A DNA stretch of 64,000 nt from Letharia columbiana (lineage: Eukaryota; Ascomycota; Lecanoromycetes; Lecanorales; Parmeliaceae): contig NW_023501046.1 in the NCBI RefSeq assembly GCF_014066305.1, forward strand, positions 476,001 through 540,000. Reading direction: 5' to 3'. The position numbers and the translations under genes are program-made. The number at the start of each line of letters is the position of its first letter. The stretch's first letter is position 1. This document shows, one piece after another, positions 11,146-23,041 of this stretch. The notes below the pieces were generated by a model. That model was not told where the DNA came from and searched no databases. It was given only the letters and a program-made list of their open reading frames with translations.

Positions 11146-11276
11146 AGGTACTCTTGGGTCAGAACACGCTAGCACACGCGTGGAACCCTTACGCGGTTTA
11201 CTCTACTAGTACTACACGCAGTCTTCCTTCCTCAACTTCCTCTGATACTTAGAGCAAAACCTTGAGATAGCCCAAA

Positions 11277-12048
11277 ATGTTTCAAATCTGTCCGCACTAC
11301 AATCCGGAGTTCTTAATCCGAAAACCATCTCCTTTGGCGCCACTTAATCCTAATGCTTGCCCGCGCTTTTACCATCAGATGACGTCCGCAGGTGGGACAA
11401 GCAGTGACACGTCGGAGTACTCATACAAACGCGCTGCACAATATCCTCTACTGCAACGCAAACCTACCGAAGAACAAGATCGGAGGCGACAGGTCTTCTT
11501 GAAGAAAGTCCGTCAGGTCAGCGATGACAAGAAGTGGGGTTTCCGCAGCGAACAGGTGCGCGATCGTTGTGCTTGAGACATCTCCATGACGCATTTAGGC
11601 TGATACTGTAACAGATCTTGAGAAAGGACTTCCTTTCGAAGCAGCGAGAGTGGGAACTCAACCAAGAACGCTCGGCACCAGAGACCCCTCAAGCTCTCGA
11701 TGACGACGAGCGGGAAGCGGAGTCGGATTCCACGGAGGGTAAAAGTGCTTACTGCGTTCATATGTATTTCAGCTAACACTCTGCCGCGCAGAAGTGAAGA
11801 TGGTTGATCGAATTTTTTCACAGGAGAATCAAGCGTTCGAGGCGCTTATATTATCAATTCAAGACATCGCAGATCAGGAAGACCACCATCAACAGAAGAC
11901 AATGTCCGATTACGGCAGTGACGAGGAAGAATACGATCAGTTATTCAAAGAGGTCATGTCGAGACAGGGATCGGCGGAGAGGAGCACTGACACAGTTGGA
12001 GTTGGCGTCCCAGAACAGCACCAGGAGATGGACATTTCTTTGGGGTAA
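11277..12048 (+). CDS. Conserved-looking fungal protein of unknown function
   Basis: I do not recognise a named family. Exons 11277-11555, 11615-11738 and 11792-12048 give 219 aa in one frame. A second in-frame ATG at 11379 (MTSAGG...) starts the part that looks best conserved and would give 185 aa. Visible features: a SSDTSEYSY segment, a basic, charged helix-forming stretch (EEQDRRRQVFLKKVRQ, then RKDFLSKQREWELNQERS), an acidic middle, and an acidic C-terminal motif YGSDEEEYDQLFKEVM. There is no signal peptide or membrane helix, so it is probably nuclear or cytosolic. It lies 145 bp from the convergent PEX19 gene. Introns are 59 and 53 nt with GT-AG ends, supporting a real gene. Confidence 0.72.
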
Positions 12049-12193
12049 GAGCAACCGAAGTCGTGTAATACGGCTTGACAAATATCTCAAAATTGCCCTC
12101 GGTGCAGGAGTTATGCTCAAGGCTGGGCCCAATTGTGGGCCAGGATGCCTGGCTAATTACATTTCCTGTGCCCCAGGGACCACAACTAATAGG

Positions 12194-13231
12194 TCATTGC
12201 TGAGCACACCCGGAGTCTATGTCACCTAAAGCATCTTGTGCAGCATTCATGTCGCCCACGAGATCAGCTGGGGGACTTCCAGCCGCTTGCATCTAATTCA
12301 GCTCGATTAGCTCCAGTCACATTGATGTACTGGGATAGGGCCTGTACCTGTTGCATTCGTTCCACAATGAATTCTCTATCCGCCTTATGGGAGTCAGAGT
12401 AACTTGTCTGTTCAAATCTCTCCACAATTTCTCCTACAAGTCTTTGCTGCACGTCATATCTTCGCAAATCGTCTGCACTTGTGCTGCTCCTATTGTCGGA
12501 CATCCAGCGTGGGAATTTATTGTGTAACTCTTTCATCGGCTCGTACAGTATTTCCTTGTTTGTCAACTGCTCCATCATACCAAGAAGCATTTTGTTGAAC
12601 CCTTCGTCATCTCCTACACCTTCTAGGCCGCCGTCTTGCATCTCCTTCAGCATTCGTGAGAGCATGTCATCGGAGTCCTCGGTCTTTGCAGCAGCTGTGG
12701 CTTGGTCTCCTGAAGCTTGCATTCGCTCCATGGTCTTTCGAATAGTCTCCTGGAAAGGTTCCTCTGTATTCGATAACGACACTTTCCCATTGATTTCGTC
12801 CTTTAATTCCGAAGGCGTGCCAGGATCTGCTGCAACACCCAATTCCCGCATCATGGCTTCAATCTCTGTCTTCATTTCCGGTGACTCATCTACATTGCCC
12901 ATGAGTGCAGCCATTTGGTCTCGCAGTTGCTTGCTGAACTCATCCGCAGCTGCATCCGACTTATCTGACTCTTGAAGAGCTGGCACCGGCGCAGGCTCAA
13001 GTTTTCGTGAGACATCTTGGGGTTTACTGACGCTGGTATTTGAAAATTCATCGAGCATGTCTAGTACATTAATTAATGAGCGCCGGAATTACTGGGAAGA
13101 GCTCAAACCATGCCATCTAGATCGTCCAAATCATCCTCTTCTGGATCAGGCACATCATCATGTATTAAGGGTGCTTTGCCAGAAGTATCAGCAGCCTGCT
13201 TTGCGCTCATCTGGCGCTCCTCCTCTTCCAT
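12194..13231 (-). CDS. pex19: Pex19, peroxisomal membrane protein import receptor
   Basis: Cytosolic chaperone and receptor for peroxisomal membrane proteins. Exons on the minus strand: 13231-13114, 13060-12348 and 12292-12194, giving 309 aa. The N-terminal acidic Pex3-binding region reads EEDDLDDLDDMLDEFS across the first junction. The core shows MLLGMMEQLTNKEILYEPMK and FPRWM. The 55-nt last intron restores MQQMQAAGSPPADLVGDMN, and the protein ends CAQQ, a CaaX box expected to be farnesylated. The first intron (13,061-13,113) fits the frame only with a weak GC donor, G|GCATGG. The nearby GT (ATG|gtttga) gives the wrong phase. The first exon is therefore inferred from frame and from the conserved DDLDDLDD-LDEF motif. 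Confidence 0.92.
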
Positions 13232-13674
13232 CGTAAACCCACCCCTTTCAACTCCTTGAGGTTTGGTAGTCCCGAAACATGTGTTGTGAATAAGTATCGT
13301 AGGAAAAGCGTGATTAAATGAATTTGAGTGAAGCGTGTCTCGGACTTGATCACAGCACTTGCAGTCAGTGGGGCCGTTGATCGACAGGCACTGCGGGGAC
13401 GCCCAAAACCTGCCGACTGTTCTTCTTCCTACTCAAATTGCTCCTTACCTTTCGACTTCACACAGACACCCTGGGCAAGTCCTCTTGCGCCTACGGGTAT
13501 CACTTTGTCTGATTGTTTCAGTCTCACTCCACTCAGCTCTTCACAGACTCCCCAATTCAACTAACACATCATCCACATCTCATACCTTACTACCGAGCAC
13601 ATGACCATCGACCTCCTAGCTCTTCGACGATCTTTGAACTACCCACATCGGCGAACACAATTACAGGTACAAAA
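13232..13674. promoter_or_regulatory. Divergent promoter between pex19 and ubc9
   Basis: 443 bp between opposite start codons. The right part is C/T-rich (about 13,420-13,620), as is common in fungal 5' UTRs. I see no TATA box or named site. Confidence 0.45.
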
Positions 13675-14304
13675 ATGTCCTTGTGTCAGAATCGCCTTCA
13701 GGAGGAGAGGCAAGCCTGGCGCATCCACATGACAGCTCAGACATAGGGTTAACGAGAAGCAGAAAGCAATGGCGTCGTGATCACCCATTCGGATTTTTCG
13801 CAAAGCCTGTTCGAACTACTCAAGGAGTTCTGGACTTGAAGAAGTGGGAATGCGGAGTGCCCGGCAAAGACAAGACGCTCTGGGAAGGTGGCCTTTTCAA
13901 ACTAGATGTGCTTTTCCCGGATGGTGAGTTAGGGCGTGATTTGTCCCACGCATATGGCGCTGACCTAGTTTCTAGAGTATCCTACAAAGCCTCCAAAGTG
14001 TACGAATTCAAAACTGAGCCCTGGGGCAAAGCGAACTGACAAGGGTGCAGGCAAATTCGTTCCCCCGCTTTTCCACCCCAACGTCTATCCCTCTGGTACT
14101 GTTTGCCTGTCAATTTTGAACGAAGAAGAGGGGTGGAAGCCAGCCATCACCATCAAACAGATCCTCCTCGGCATCCAAGATCTGCTCAACGACCCAAACC
14201 CCGACTCGCCGGCGCAAGCCGATGCCTACAACTTGTTCAAGAGAGATCGCCAGGCTTACGAGAAGAAGGTCAAAGCCATTGTGAAAGATAATCCAGCACC
14301 ATGA
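13675..14304 (+). CDS. ubc9: Ubc9, SUMO-conjugating enzyme E2
   Basis: The single E2 of the SUMO pathway, receiving SUMO from the E1 and passing it to substrate lysines, mainly in the nucleus. Exons 13675-13709, 13763-13923, 13976-13999 and 14051-14304 give 157 aa, the normal Ubc9 length. The N-terminus [20 protein letters not shown], then [36 protein letters not shown] with the catalytic Cys, and [11 protein letters not shown] are all diagnostic. The first intron (13,710-13,762) has a GC donor, GAG-AG|GCAAGC, joining EER to KQWRRDHP. No GT donor nearby gives this frame. The third exon is only 24 nt. The gene shares a divergent promoter with pex19. Confidence 0.97.
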
Positions 14305-14824
14305 GAGGGCACTTGCGGCCTCATGGCAAACACAACGGATGATTAGAGGGCGATATCTGGATTACTTTGGCGCAGGGAGGAGATGACTGCATCAAAGGCG
14401 CATTATACATGCCCATGGCATGCAAAGGCGAGCTTTTGGCGCCATTACTCTATTATCTAGAGCCGTGCTGAGAGCGGGTCTTTTCCTGCAAGCATGCAAA
14501 CCTGTGTATCTGAAATGGGTTCTTAAGGACCCATCAATTCGATGGCATTTATTTTCGACCCAAACGATCTTCTCATGTTCCTGGTGCTCCAGCCGAGCCA
14601 GCGTCATTTGAAGTATCTAAGGTTTAGATGCTTTCTTATCGGCCTTATCTCCGCTAGTGAGATTATGCATGCAAAGTAATGTAATTTGATTTTGAAGCGC
14701 ACGCATTTTCTTCGGGAAATCGCAACAATTCATCCCTATTGTTCTTTTTCGTGAGCTCCTCATCTTCTCTCGACACTTTTACTTTACTCGTCATTTCTTG
14801 AAGCTCTTGAAGCTCTTGAAGAAG
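14305..14824. other. Intergenic, asparagine synthetase promoter
   Basis: 520 bp between two plus-strand genes. It holds the ubc9 3' end and the asparagine synthetase promoter. I looked for a Gcn4/CPC1-type TGACTCA box and saw none. A short 9-nt repeat sits directly before the start codon (separate entry). Confidence 0.5.
14796..14824 (+). repeat. Triple 9-nt repeat in the leader of the asparagine synthetase gene
   Basis: The unit ctcttgaag, in slightly varied form, occurs three times in a row and ends one codon before the ATG. It would lie in the mRNA leader just before the start. Whether it matters for translation is unknown. Confidence 0.6.
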
Positions 14825-16998
14825 ATGTGTGGGATTTTTGCCTGTCACTGGTAAGTGTTGTAACCCCAATCGGCACGTGTCTGCTTGCAATTCCTAGATT
14901 CGCTTCGTGGGCTTGCTGACTTTGTGGGCTTGTAAGCCATCCTGATGTGCAAAAGTTCAAGCCCACCGCTCTGCGGATGGCCAAAGCGTAAAAAATTGAA
15001 ATTCCAATATCTTGAGGAAATTCTAACCAAACCCACAACAGCGCTCGCCATCGTGGTCCCGATTGGAGTCAGCAAGTCGAATAGACTCACAAAAGACGAA
15101 AGGGCTGATTGTGGTTAGGTGGTAACTTCATTGCGAATAACACAAGTCAGACGCCCGTAACTGGCTATTCAATGCGACGAAGCTAAATTGTGGTAGTCTT
15201 GGCCCACGAAAGACTGAGTATTGTTGGCGTTGGTGAGAAGAATTGCCAATGAAGTCTTTGACCGTTCCTGCTAAGCGTACGCAGATACTGGAGCCCAGCC
15301 TCTAGTCAGTGATGATGGCTCATTATCTCTGGCTGTCAATGGTGAGATCTACAACCATAGGGTCTTGCGCAAGCAGCTGAAGCGCCCCTACAACTTTAAG
15401 ACCCACTCGGACTGCGAAGTCATCATACCGTTGGTATGAACTGGACATCACTCGCTCCGAGAAATTTCTGACCGTCTATAGTATATGGAACATGGACTTG
15501 ATGCGCCAAAGTACCTAGATGGCATGTTCTCCTGGGTTCTTTATGACAAGGAAGGAGATCGCACAGTGGCCGCAAGAGATCCCATAGGAATTACCAGCTT
15601 TTACCAGGGATGGTCAAGCAAAACTCCTGGCGCAGTTTATTTCGCATCAGAGCTGAAGTGCTTGCATCCGGTCTGCGACAAGATCAAATCGTTTCCCCCA
15701 GGCCATATATACGATTCCAAGACCGATACAATGACTCGATATTTCCAACCTCGTTGGTGGGACCCGCTGAACGTACCTTCAACTCCGATAGATTACAAGT
15801 TGATACGCACTTCTCTAGAAAAATCTGTTCGCAAACGGCTGATGGCTGAAGTACCATACGGTGTGTTGCTCTCCGGTGGGTTGGACTCAAGCCTAGTAGC
15901 GTCGATAGCCCAAAGAGAGACGCTCAGACTCCGGTCAGCATCAGTGGGGAAATTGAATGGATACAGCGACCACGAGCAGCAACCTAGTGAAGAGCTTGTA
16001 GGAATTGACGATGACGATGAATTATCGACCGTGACGTGGCTTCCTCAGCTTCATTCCTTTTCGATTGGGCTGCCTAATTCGCCTGATACTAAAGCTGCTT
16101 TGGAGGTCGCAAAATTCCTCGGAACCAAGCATCATAGTTTCAACTTCACCATTGAGGATGGCTTAGATGCAATCTCAGACGTCATCTTCCATCTCGAGAC
16201 CTACGACGTTACTACCGTTAGAGCCTCGACTCCAATGTTCCTTCTCAGCCGTAAGATCAAAGCCATGGGAGTAAAAATGGTGCTGAGTGGGGAAGGTAGT
16301 GATGAGATTTTTGGGGGCTATCTCTACTTTCATGCAGCTCCAGACAAAGAATCCTTCCATGCAGAGACCGTTCGCCGCATTAAGAATCTCCATCTTTCTG
16401 ATTGCTTGCGAGCGAACAAGTCGACGGCAGCTTGGGGAGTTGAAGCCCGCGTGCCATTCCTCGACAAGGAGGTTAGTCTTGCACTCACAGCTAAAAAAAA
16501 AGCGTCCTAACTAATTTAGTTTGTGGAAAATGCAATGGACATTGATCCAGCAGAGAAATTGATTACGAAGGATCGGATAGAAAAATATATCCTACGTAAG
16601 GCCTTTGATACAACCGACGAGCCGCATACAAAGCCATATCTTCCGGGCAACATCCTATGGCGCCAAAAGGAGCAATTCAGCGATGGTGTAGGTTATGGGT
16701 GGATAGATGCCCTGAAAGACAACGCCGAGATCCACGTGACGGACGAGCAGATGAAGCAGCCCAAAGCCGAATGGGGAGATGATGTCCCAGATAGCAAGGA
16801 AGCGTACTGGTATCGTCTCATGTTTGATGAGCTCTTTCCGCCTCAGTGTGCATCAACGGTCATGCGTTGGACACCTACGTGGTCGAAGCAGACAGATCCA
16901 AGCGGACGGTGAGATGTCTCTTGACCTAAAAAGAACTTATTTCTGACTTTGACAGGGCGATCGCCACGCACCTTGCCAAGTACGAAGGACAGAAATAG
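14825..16998 (+). CDS. Asparagine synthetase (glutamine-hydrolysing)
   Basis: Cytosolic enzyme making asparagine from aspartate, glutamine and ATP. Nine exons: 14825-14850, 14937-14987, 15042-15067, 15119-15145, 15197-15232, 15285-15433, 15482-16471, 16520-16908 and 16956-16998, giving 578 aa. The N-terminal glutaminase domain starts MCGIFACH with the catalytic Cys2, and [21 protein letters not shown] and [11 protein letters not shown] follow. The synthetase domain has the pyrophosphate loop [12 protein letters not shown] and [15 protein letters not shown]. The first 170 codons are cut by five short introns, the rest by three. All ends are GT-AG. The stop follows KYEGQK. A large region of open frame (15,482-16,471) matches the family without gaps. 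Length is as expected. Confidence 0.97.
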
Positions 16999-17556
16999 AG
17001 CGTCTGTCATTTTTTCTTTGCGCTATTCCCTCGATGCCTAGAGCATATGAGGGTTTTTGCCTTGCTATGCGGATTAAGCAATAGACTCTAGACCTGAATA
17101 GACCGATGTTTAATAGATTCCCGAGAAGCGAGCATTCTAGGAGGAAAAGCGTCCAGCATACAAAAATCGGTCGATACAGTACTTATGCATGAGTCTCATG
17201 CTTGTCGCACGTCTGGTAAGATGATATCAGTGAAGCGTATCAAGTCGAATCGAAGTCAGAGTTAAACACGAGATCATTAGACCACAAAAGAGCATTCCAT
17301 ATAGGGATTCGTAGAGGTGAGAATCGAGAGTATGATAGCTCGACGGCCAAGTAGGTGCAATGAAGCTGAAGCGTGGTTGGACAGACGCTAATAAGCAAAG
17401 CAACCCTAACCGCTCCCGCTCAGGCTACTTCACTCCTTCACTCCTTAGCTCGCGCTCACTTATTTTCATCCAACGTGCCTCCCTGCTGCATCACCAATCG
17501 TCAAACCTTCAAGGGCATTGAGTGCTATATTTTCCAAGTCCTTATCATCCGTCAGA
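16999..17556. other. Intergenic, porin promoter
   Basis: 558 bp between two plus-strand genes. A C/T-rich stretch at about 17,400-17,480 precedes the porin start and probably marks the promoter or leader. I see no other element. Confidence 0.5.
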
Positions 17557-18827
17557 ATGTCTGTTCCTCCAGCCTTCTCCGACATTTCCAAGACCTCAAA
17601 TGATGCGAGTAACCCTTGCGGTTTACGTAGAATGAATAGCTGATGCATCTACAGCTCGTGAACAAGGACTTCTACCACATTGCAGCTGGTAATTGCAGCC
17701 TCTCAAATGTTCCGATGGGACATGTGAAGCTTATGATGTTTTCAAGCCAAAATCGATGTTAAGTCCAAAGCTCCCAATGGAGTGAGCTTCAACGTCAAGG
17801 GCACATCTACTCACGAGGGTCCTACAAGTGCTTCCGTGAGCCTCCAGCTTCGACTACAATGAAAACCGGATTCTGAAGCGCCAATGATACTGACTTGCTG
17901 GCTACATTAGGTTGAAGCCAAATACGCGGATCCGCCTACGGGTATGATTTTCAGTTTGCTTCGCTTTACCACCACGGCCCATCTCCATACTCCTTCTAGT
18001 CTCAACCACACTATCGTCCTTTGCCCCGGGAGTGCAGCGTTGCTGATTCTTTATCAACGTGCAGGCTTGTCTCTTACTCAAACATGGACAACCGCAAACG
18101 TTCTTAGTACAAAGCTGGAGCTTGACAACAACTTCGCCAAAGGGCTGAAGGCCGAAGCTCTCACAGACTTTGTTCCAAGCTCACAAAAATTTGGCGCAAA
18201 GCTCAACCTCTACTACAAACAACCCAACTTCAATGCCCGCGCCTTCTTCGACGTCCTCAAGGGTCCTGTTGCAAACGTGGACGCTGTCTTGGGGCGTGAC
18301 GGTTTCTTGGTTGGTGGGGAGGCAGGCTATGATGTCCAGAAAGCTGCGATCACCAAGTATTCATTGGCCGTTGGCTACACAGCGGCAGAGTACAGCGCCG
18401 CTATCACTGCGACGAGTAGCTTGAGTGTCTTCGCGGCCTCGTACTATCACAAGGTCAATTCGCAAGCCGAGGCAGGCGCCAAAGCAACATGGGACTCGAA
18501 GGGCAGCAACAACGTTGGCATGGAAGTGGCAGGCAAATACCGTCTCGACCCTACGTCCTTTGCCAAGGTATGAGCCACTCAAACCACTTTCACTTTGACA
18601 CGACTAAGCTTAGCTCGCAAACTAGGCCAAGATCAATGATCGAGGCATTGCCGCTTTCGCGTACAATGTCAAACTCCGACCTGGTGTCACTGTGGGCCTC
18701 GGGTTGTCTCTCGATACTCAAAACTTAAACGAAGCTGCGCACAAGGTAACGCTTCCAGATCGTCGACCGAAGCGCAACATCAATTGACAAGCAACAGGTC
18801 GGCACGAGCTTCGAGTTCGAGGGTTAA
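17557..18827 (+). CDS. Mitochondrial outer-membrane porin (VDAC)
   Basis: Beta-barrel channel of the mitochondrial outer membrane for metabolites and nucleotides. Seven exons: 17557-17604, 17655-17688, 17747-17835, 17911-17941, 18065-18567, 18626-18745 and 18798-18827, giving 284 aa, the standard VDAC length. The N-terminal helix reads MSVPPAFSDISKTSND and joins LVNKDFYH. The barrel shows LTQTWTTANVL, LELDNNFAKGLKAE, FLVGGEAGYDVQKAAITKYS, AKINDRGIAAFAYN and LRPGVTVGLG. The first intron (17,605-17,654) requires a GC donor, GAT|GCGAGT. The GT four bases further on would break the frame. The fourth intron is longest, at 123 nt. No presequence is expected. Confidence 0.95.
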
Positions 18828-19091
18828 GGTGAGAATGTTTGACCTGGGTTAAAACTAGTGCTTTTTCGATTCTCACGTGACTGTAATTAGACAACTGCTC
18901 TTCTATGTAGCGACTTCAAATCAGTGCACACTGTCAATACATCAGCTCAGGCGACATCATTTGTTTCATGATAGCGGTAGAAGCGGCATGACAAAAGCAA
19001 CTCTTGACCTTCAAAGGAAATTCACGAACACGAGGGACGGGGTATACCGTATGAGTTGTAATGCAGGGAGAAATTAGATATTGAGGGGGCA

Positions 19092-19931
19092 TCATTTTTC
19101 AACGCTCGTCCTTTTTGCGCCGTCTCTGCTTCTGTCAAATAGTGCAGGTATTGAAAAGGCAAACGTGACCACTGCTGTGATCAACAGAAATTGAAACAGG
19201 ACACTGCCTCCTTCCGCAAATCCTACGCTTTCCTCCTCCATACGCTTACGCCGTCGTTGATCCTGCTGTTCCTGAGTATGATGATGTCCTTCCCGGTTGA
19301 AATGAGGAACGTCATTGAAACCGGCCTGTCCTCGACCCGGTCCAAATCCCCCGCCACTGGGATCACCGGTACCAGCAGATCCTGAGCCCTCGGCCTGCGC
19401 ATGCCTCTTACTACCCTGTGCCCCCCATCCTCCACTCCGATAGAAGCTTGGTGGTGGTCCCTTGAACTGAGTCCGTCTTCGACTTAGTCCGCTTCCGGGT
19501 CTGGATCCAAAAGGAGTCGAAGAACTCGAATGAGAGCCCCGGTGTGCGTGGGACCGAGATGACTCCTGAGCATCTTGTATATCTCGATCGTAGCGCTCTC
19601 GCTTCTGCGGGCTACCAAGGACAGCGTAAGCCTCTGATATTTTGACGAATCGCTCCGAGGCTTGTGGGTCGTTGGCATTATGATCTGGATGGTGGGTCTT
19701 GGACAGAGAGTAGAACTGCCTGCGTTGTGTGAGCGCCCGATAAAAAGCCACATACTTCATTGCATACGTTTTGATATCTCCCGCAGAGGCACTTGGATCA
19801 ATGCCCAATGTCTTGTAGTAGCTTGCTGATTCGCTTCTCCATGCTGACGTTGTGTGGAACAGCGCAGTGCGAGGCAAGGCTAATCGAGGGAGCAGAAAAG
19901 CTGTGGGGAGGAGAGACCGACTTAGTGGCAT
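19092..19931 (-). CDS. Mitochondrial J-domain protein
   Basis: Hsp70 co-chaperone. Exons on the minus strand 19931-19768 and 19719-19092 give 263 aa. The 48-nt intron is a multiple of three, but removing it restores the J-domain (YYKTLGID...DIKTQFYSLSKTHHPDH). The Arg-rich, acid-poor N-terminus (MPLSRSLLPTAFLLPRLALP...) looks like a mitochondrial presequence. The J-domain spans about residues 38-100, with HPD and then RFVKISEAYAVL. A Gly/Ser-rich linker follows, and a hydrophobic helix (LFQFLLITAVVTFAFSIPALF) near the C-terminus suggests membrane anchoring. It lacks the DnaJ zinc finger, so it is a class C J-protein. It converges with the porin gene (264 bp apart) and shares a 224-bp divergent promoter with the aminopeptidase gene. 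Confidence 0.88.
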   Translation of the reverse strand: MPLSRSLLPTAFLLPRLALPRTALFHTTSAWRSESASYYKTLGIDPSASAGDIKTYAMKYVAFYRALTQRRQFYSLSKTHHPDHNANDPQASERFVKISEAYAVLGSPQKRERYDRDIQDAQESSRSHAHRGSHSSSSTPFGSRPGSGLSRRRTQFKGPPPSFYRSGGWGAQGSKRHAQAEGSGSAGTGDPSGGGFGPGRGQAGFNDVPHFNREGHHHTQEQQDQRRRKRMEEESVGFAEGGSVLFQFLLITAVVTFAFSIPALFDRSRDGAKRTSVEK

Positions 19932-20155
19932 GCCTCATGCTGAGAGGCGTACTGTTCTGACTGAATTGCTCAATGTGTCGCCCATGATGCCAACGAATCG
20001 TTCCATTGTTGTGAAATAACCTCGATCGATGACATAATATGCTGGAAGAAGCGCGATCAAGCGCCACCAGTGCTCAGCCGCCCCCACATTCAAAGCTCTT
20101 TCCAAATCAGAGATATGACGACGACGACGCCTTATCGCGCCTAATACTACTCAAG
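19932..20155. promoter_or_regulatory. Short divergent promoter between J-protein and MetAP2 genes
   Basis: 224 bp between opposite start codons, the shortest divergent spacer here, so the two genes are likely to share regulatory sequence. A run of gac repeats (gacgacgacgac) lies at about 20,117-20,129, close to the aminopeptidase start. Confidence 0.5.
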
Positions 20156-21809
<1,654 letters not shown>

Positions 21810-22265
21810 TCAACTGATCGGTTGTTACTCCTCTAATGACTGCATTGAACAGGTGTATGCGAACTTGACAAACTATTTGTTTGATGCGAGGCAAAATTAG
21901 AGTAGATACCCACAGGATACCATTCTCCGAACAGATGAGCTTTACAGAAAGTGTCAAGGTCGAAATTTTTAAAGACGACAGGAATTTGTAGACATGATAG
22001 GACAGGAAGGCTGCCAGGAATGGTGCACTCATCGGTGAAAGACCAAGAAAACTAATCGACCATGTTTGTGTCGTCAACATGCAAGGGTTATTAATCCACG
22101 CAATTTTTTTCTGGCAGCGCGCGTATGGATCGTGCACTCACTTCCATCTTGATTACGAGAAATCCTGATCACATGATCATTGACTACGCTACCTATGCAT
22201 CATTGGATCATGGCTCGGCAAGGACATGATCCCCCGAAAAAGAAAGCCCGAAAGGAGAACGTGGC
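21810..22265. other. Convergent intergenic region
   Basis: 456 bp between the 3' ends of the aminopeptidase (+) and ribosomal P1 (-) genes. It contains only short ORFs without resemblance to known proteins. Both 3' UTRs presumably lie here; I see nothing else. Confidence 0.5.
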
Positions 22266-22724
22266 TCAGTCGAACAGGCCAAAGCCCATATCCTCGTCCG
22301 ATTCCTCCTTCTCCTCTTCTTTCTCTGCCTTCTTCTCTTCCTCTGCAGGCGCATCCGGTGCAGCTCCTCCACCGCTTGCAGCACCAGCAGGCGCGGCGGC
22401 AGCTCCTCCCCCTGATCCAACGTTCAGCAGCATATCTTTGACGTTCTTTCCCTCGAGTGCCTGTACCACGTGTCAGTCCTTATCTTCACTACATGATATG
22501 CCCAACGTCCGAATGGAGTATGTGCACCTTTGCAAAGAGGGTGGTCCATATCGGTTCGACATCCTCGACACTGGCGGCTTTGATAAGAGTATAGAGTTTG
22601 TCGGCCTTAATTTGAGTCAGCGTCTTCCAACACCGCAACAGCTGTCGGCCCCTACAGTAATGTCAAGGTCGTCATCGGCGAGAATGAGAGCGGCATATGA
22701 GGCTGCAAGCTCCGAGTGAGACAT
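22266..22724 (-). CDS. 60S acidic ribosomal stalk protein P1
   Basis: Component of the ribosomal stalk that recruits translational GTPases. Exons on the minus strand: 22724-22656, 22605-22528 and 22460-22266, giving 113 aa. The N-terminal dimerisation domain reads [19 protein letters not shown], then [20 protein letters not shown] and [21 protein letters not shown] across the second intron. A Gly/Ala hinge and an acidic Lys/Glu segment follow, and the conserved tail ends [15 protein letters not shown]...YAALIL at the N-terminus identifies P1 rather than P2. Introns are 50 and 67 nt. The gene shares a 317-bp divergent promoter with the DUF2408-like gene. Confidence 0.96.
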
Positions 22725-23041
22725 TGCGAGATGGGTATTCGTGGATGGATGTGGGCGATTGATTTTCGAGGTATGTATGTAGTAAAAGAGTTAGCCAGTC
22801 ACCTAATAGATTTCAGTGTGAGTCGTCTTCGCTTACGTATCGGTGTTATCTTAGCGCCTTGGCGCTCTGCTGTTGGCCCTAAGTATGAGGGGCTCCTCCC
22901 ACTAACGTTTGGGTCACTTTTACTTCCTTGAATGTGTTGCGAATATCTGAAATGTACCTCATCCTCCTCAGTTCTGACGTACTCCATTTTCAATCACGTC
23001 TTGCAGCAGCAATGCTCCATGACGAATAGACTTACTCCAAC
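22725..23041. promoter_or_regulatory. Divergent promoter of the P1 gene and the DUF2408-like gene
   Basis: 317 bp between opposite start codons. It contains the 14-nt palindrome agcgcc-tt-ggcgct at 22,853-22,866. As a ribosomal-protein gene is expected to be highly expressed, the palindrome is a candidate factor-binding site. That role is inferred only from position and symmetry. Confidence 0.5.

Noticed and set aside
14305..14824. Gcn4/CPC1 site before asparagine synthetase
   Set aside because: I searched for TGACTCA on both strands and did not find it.
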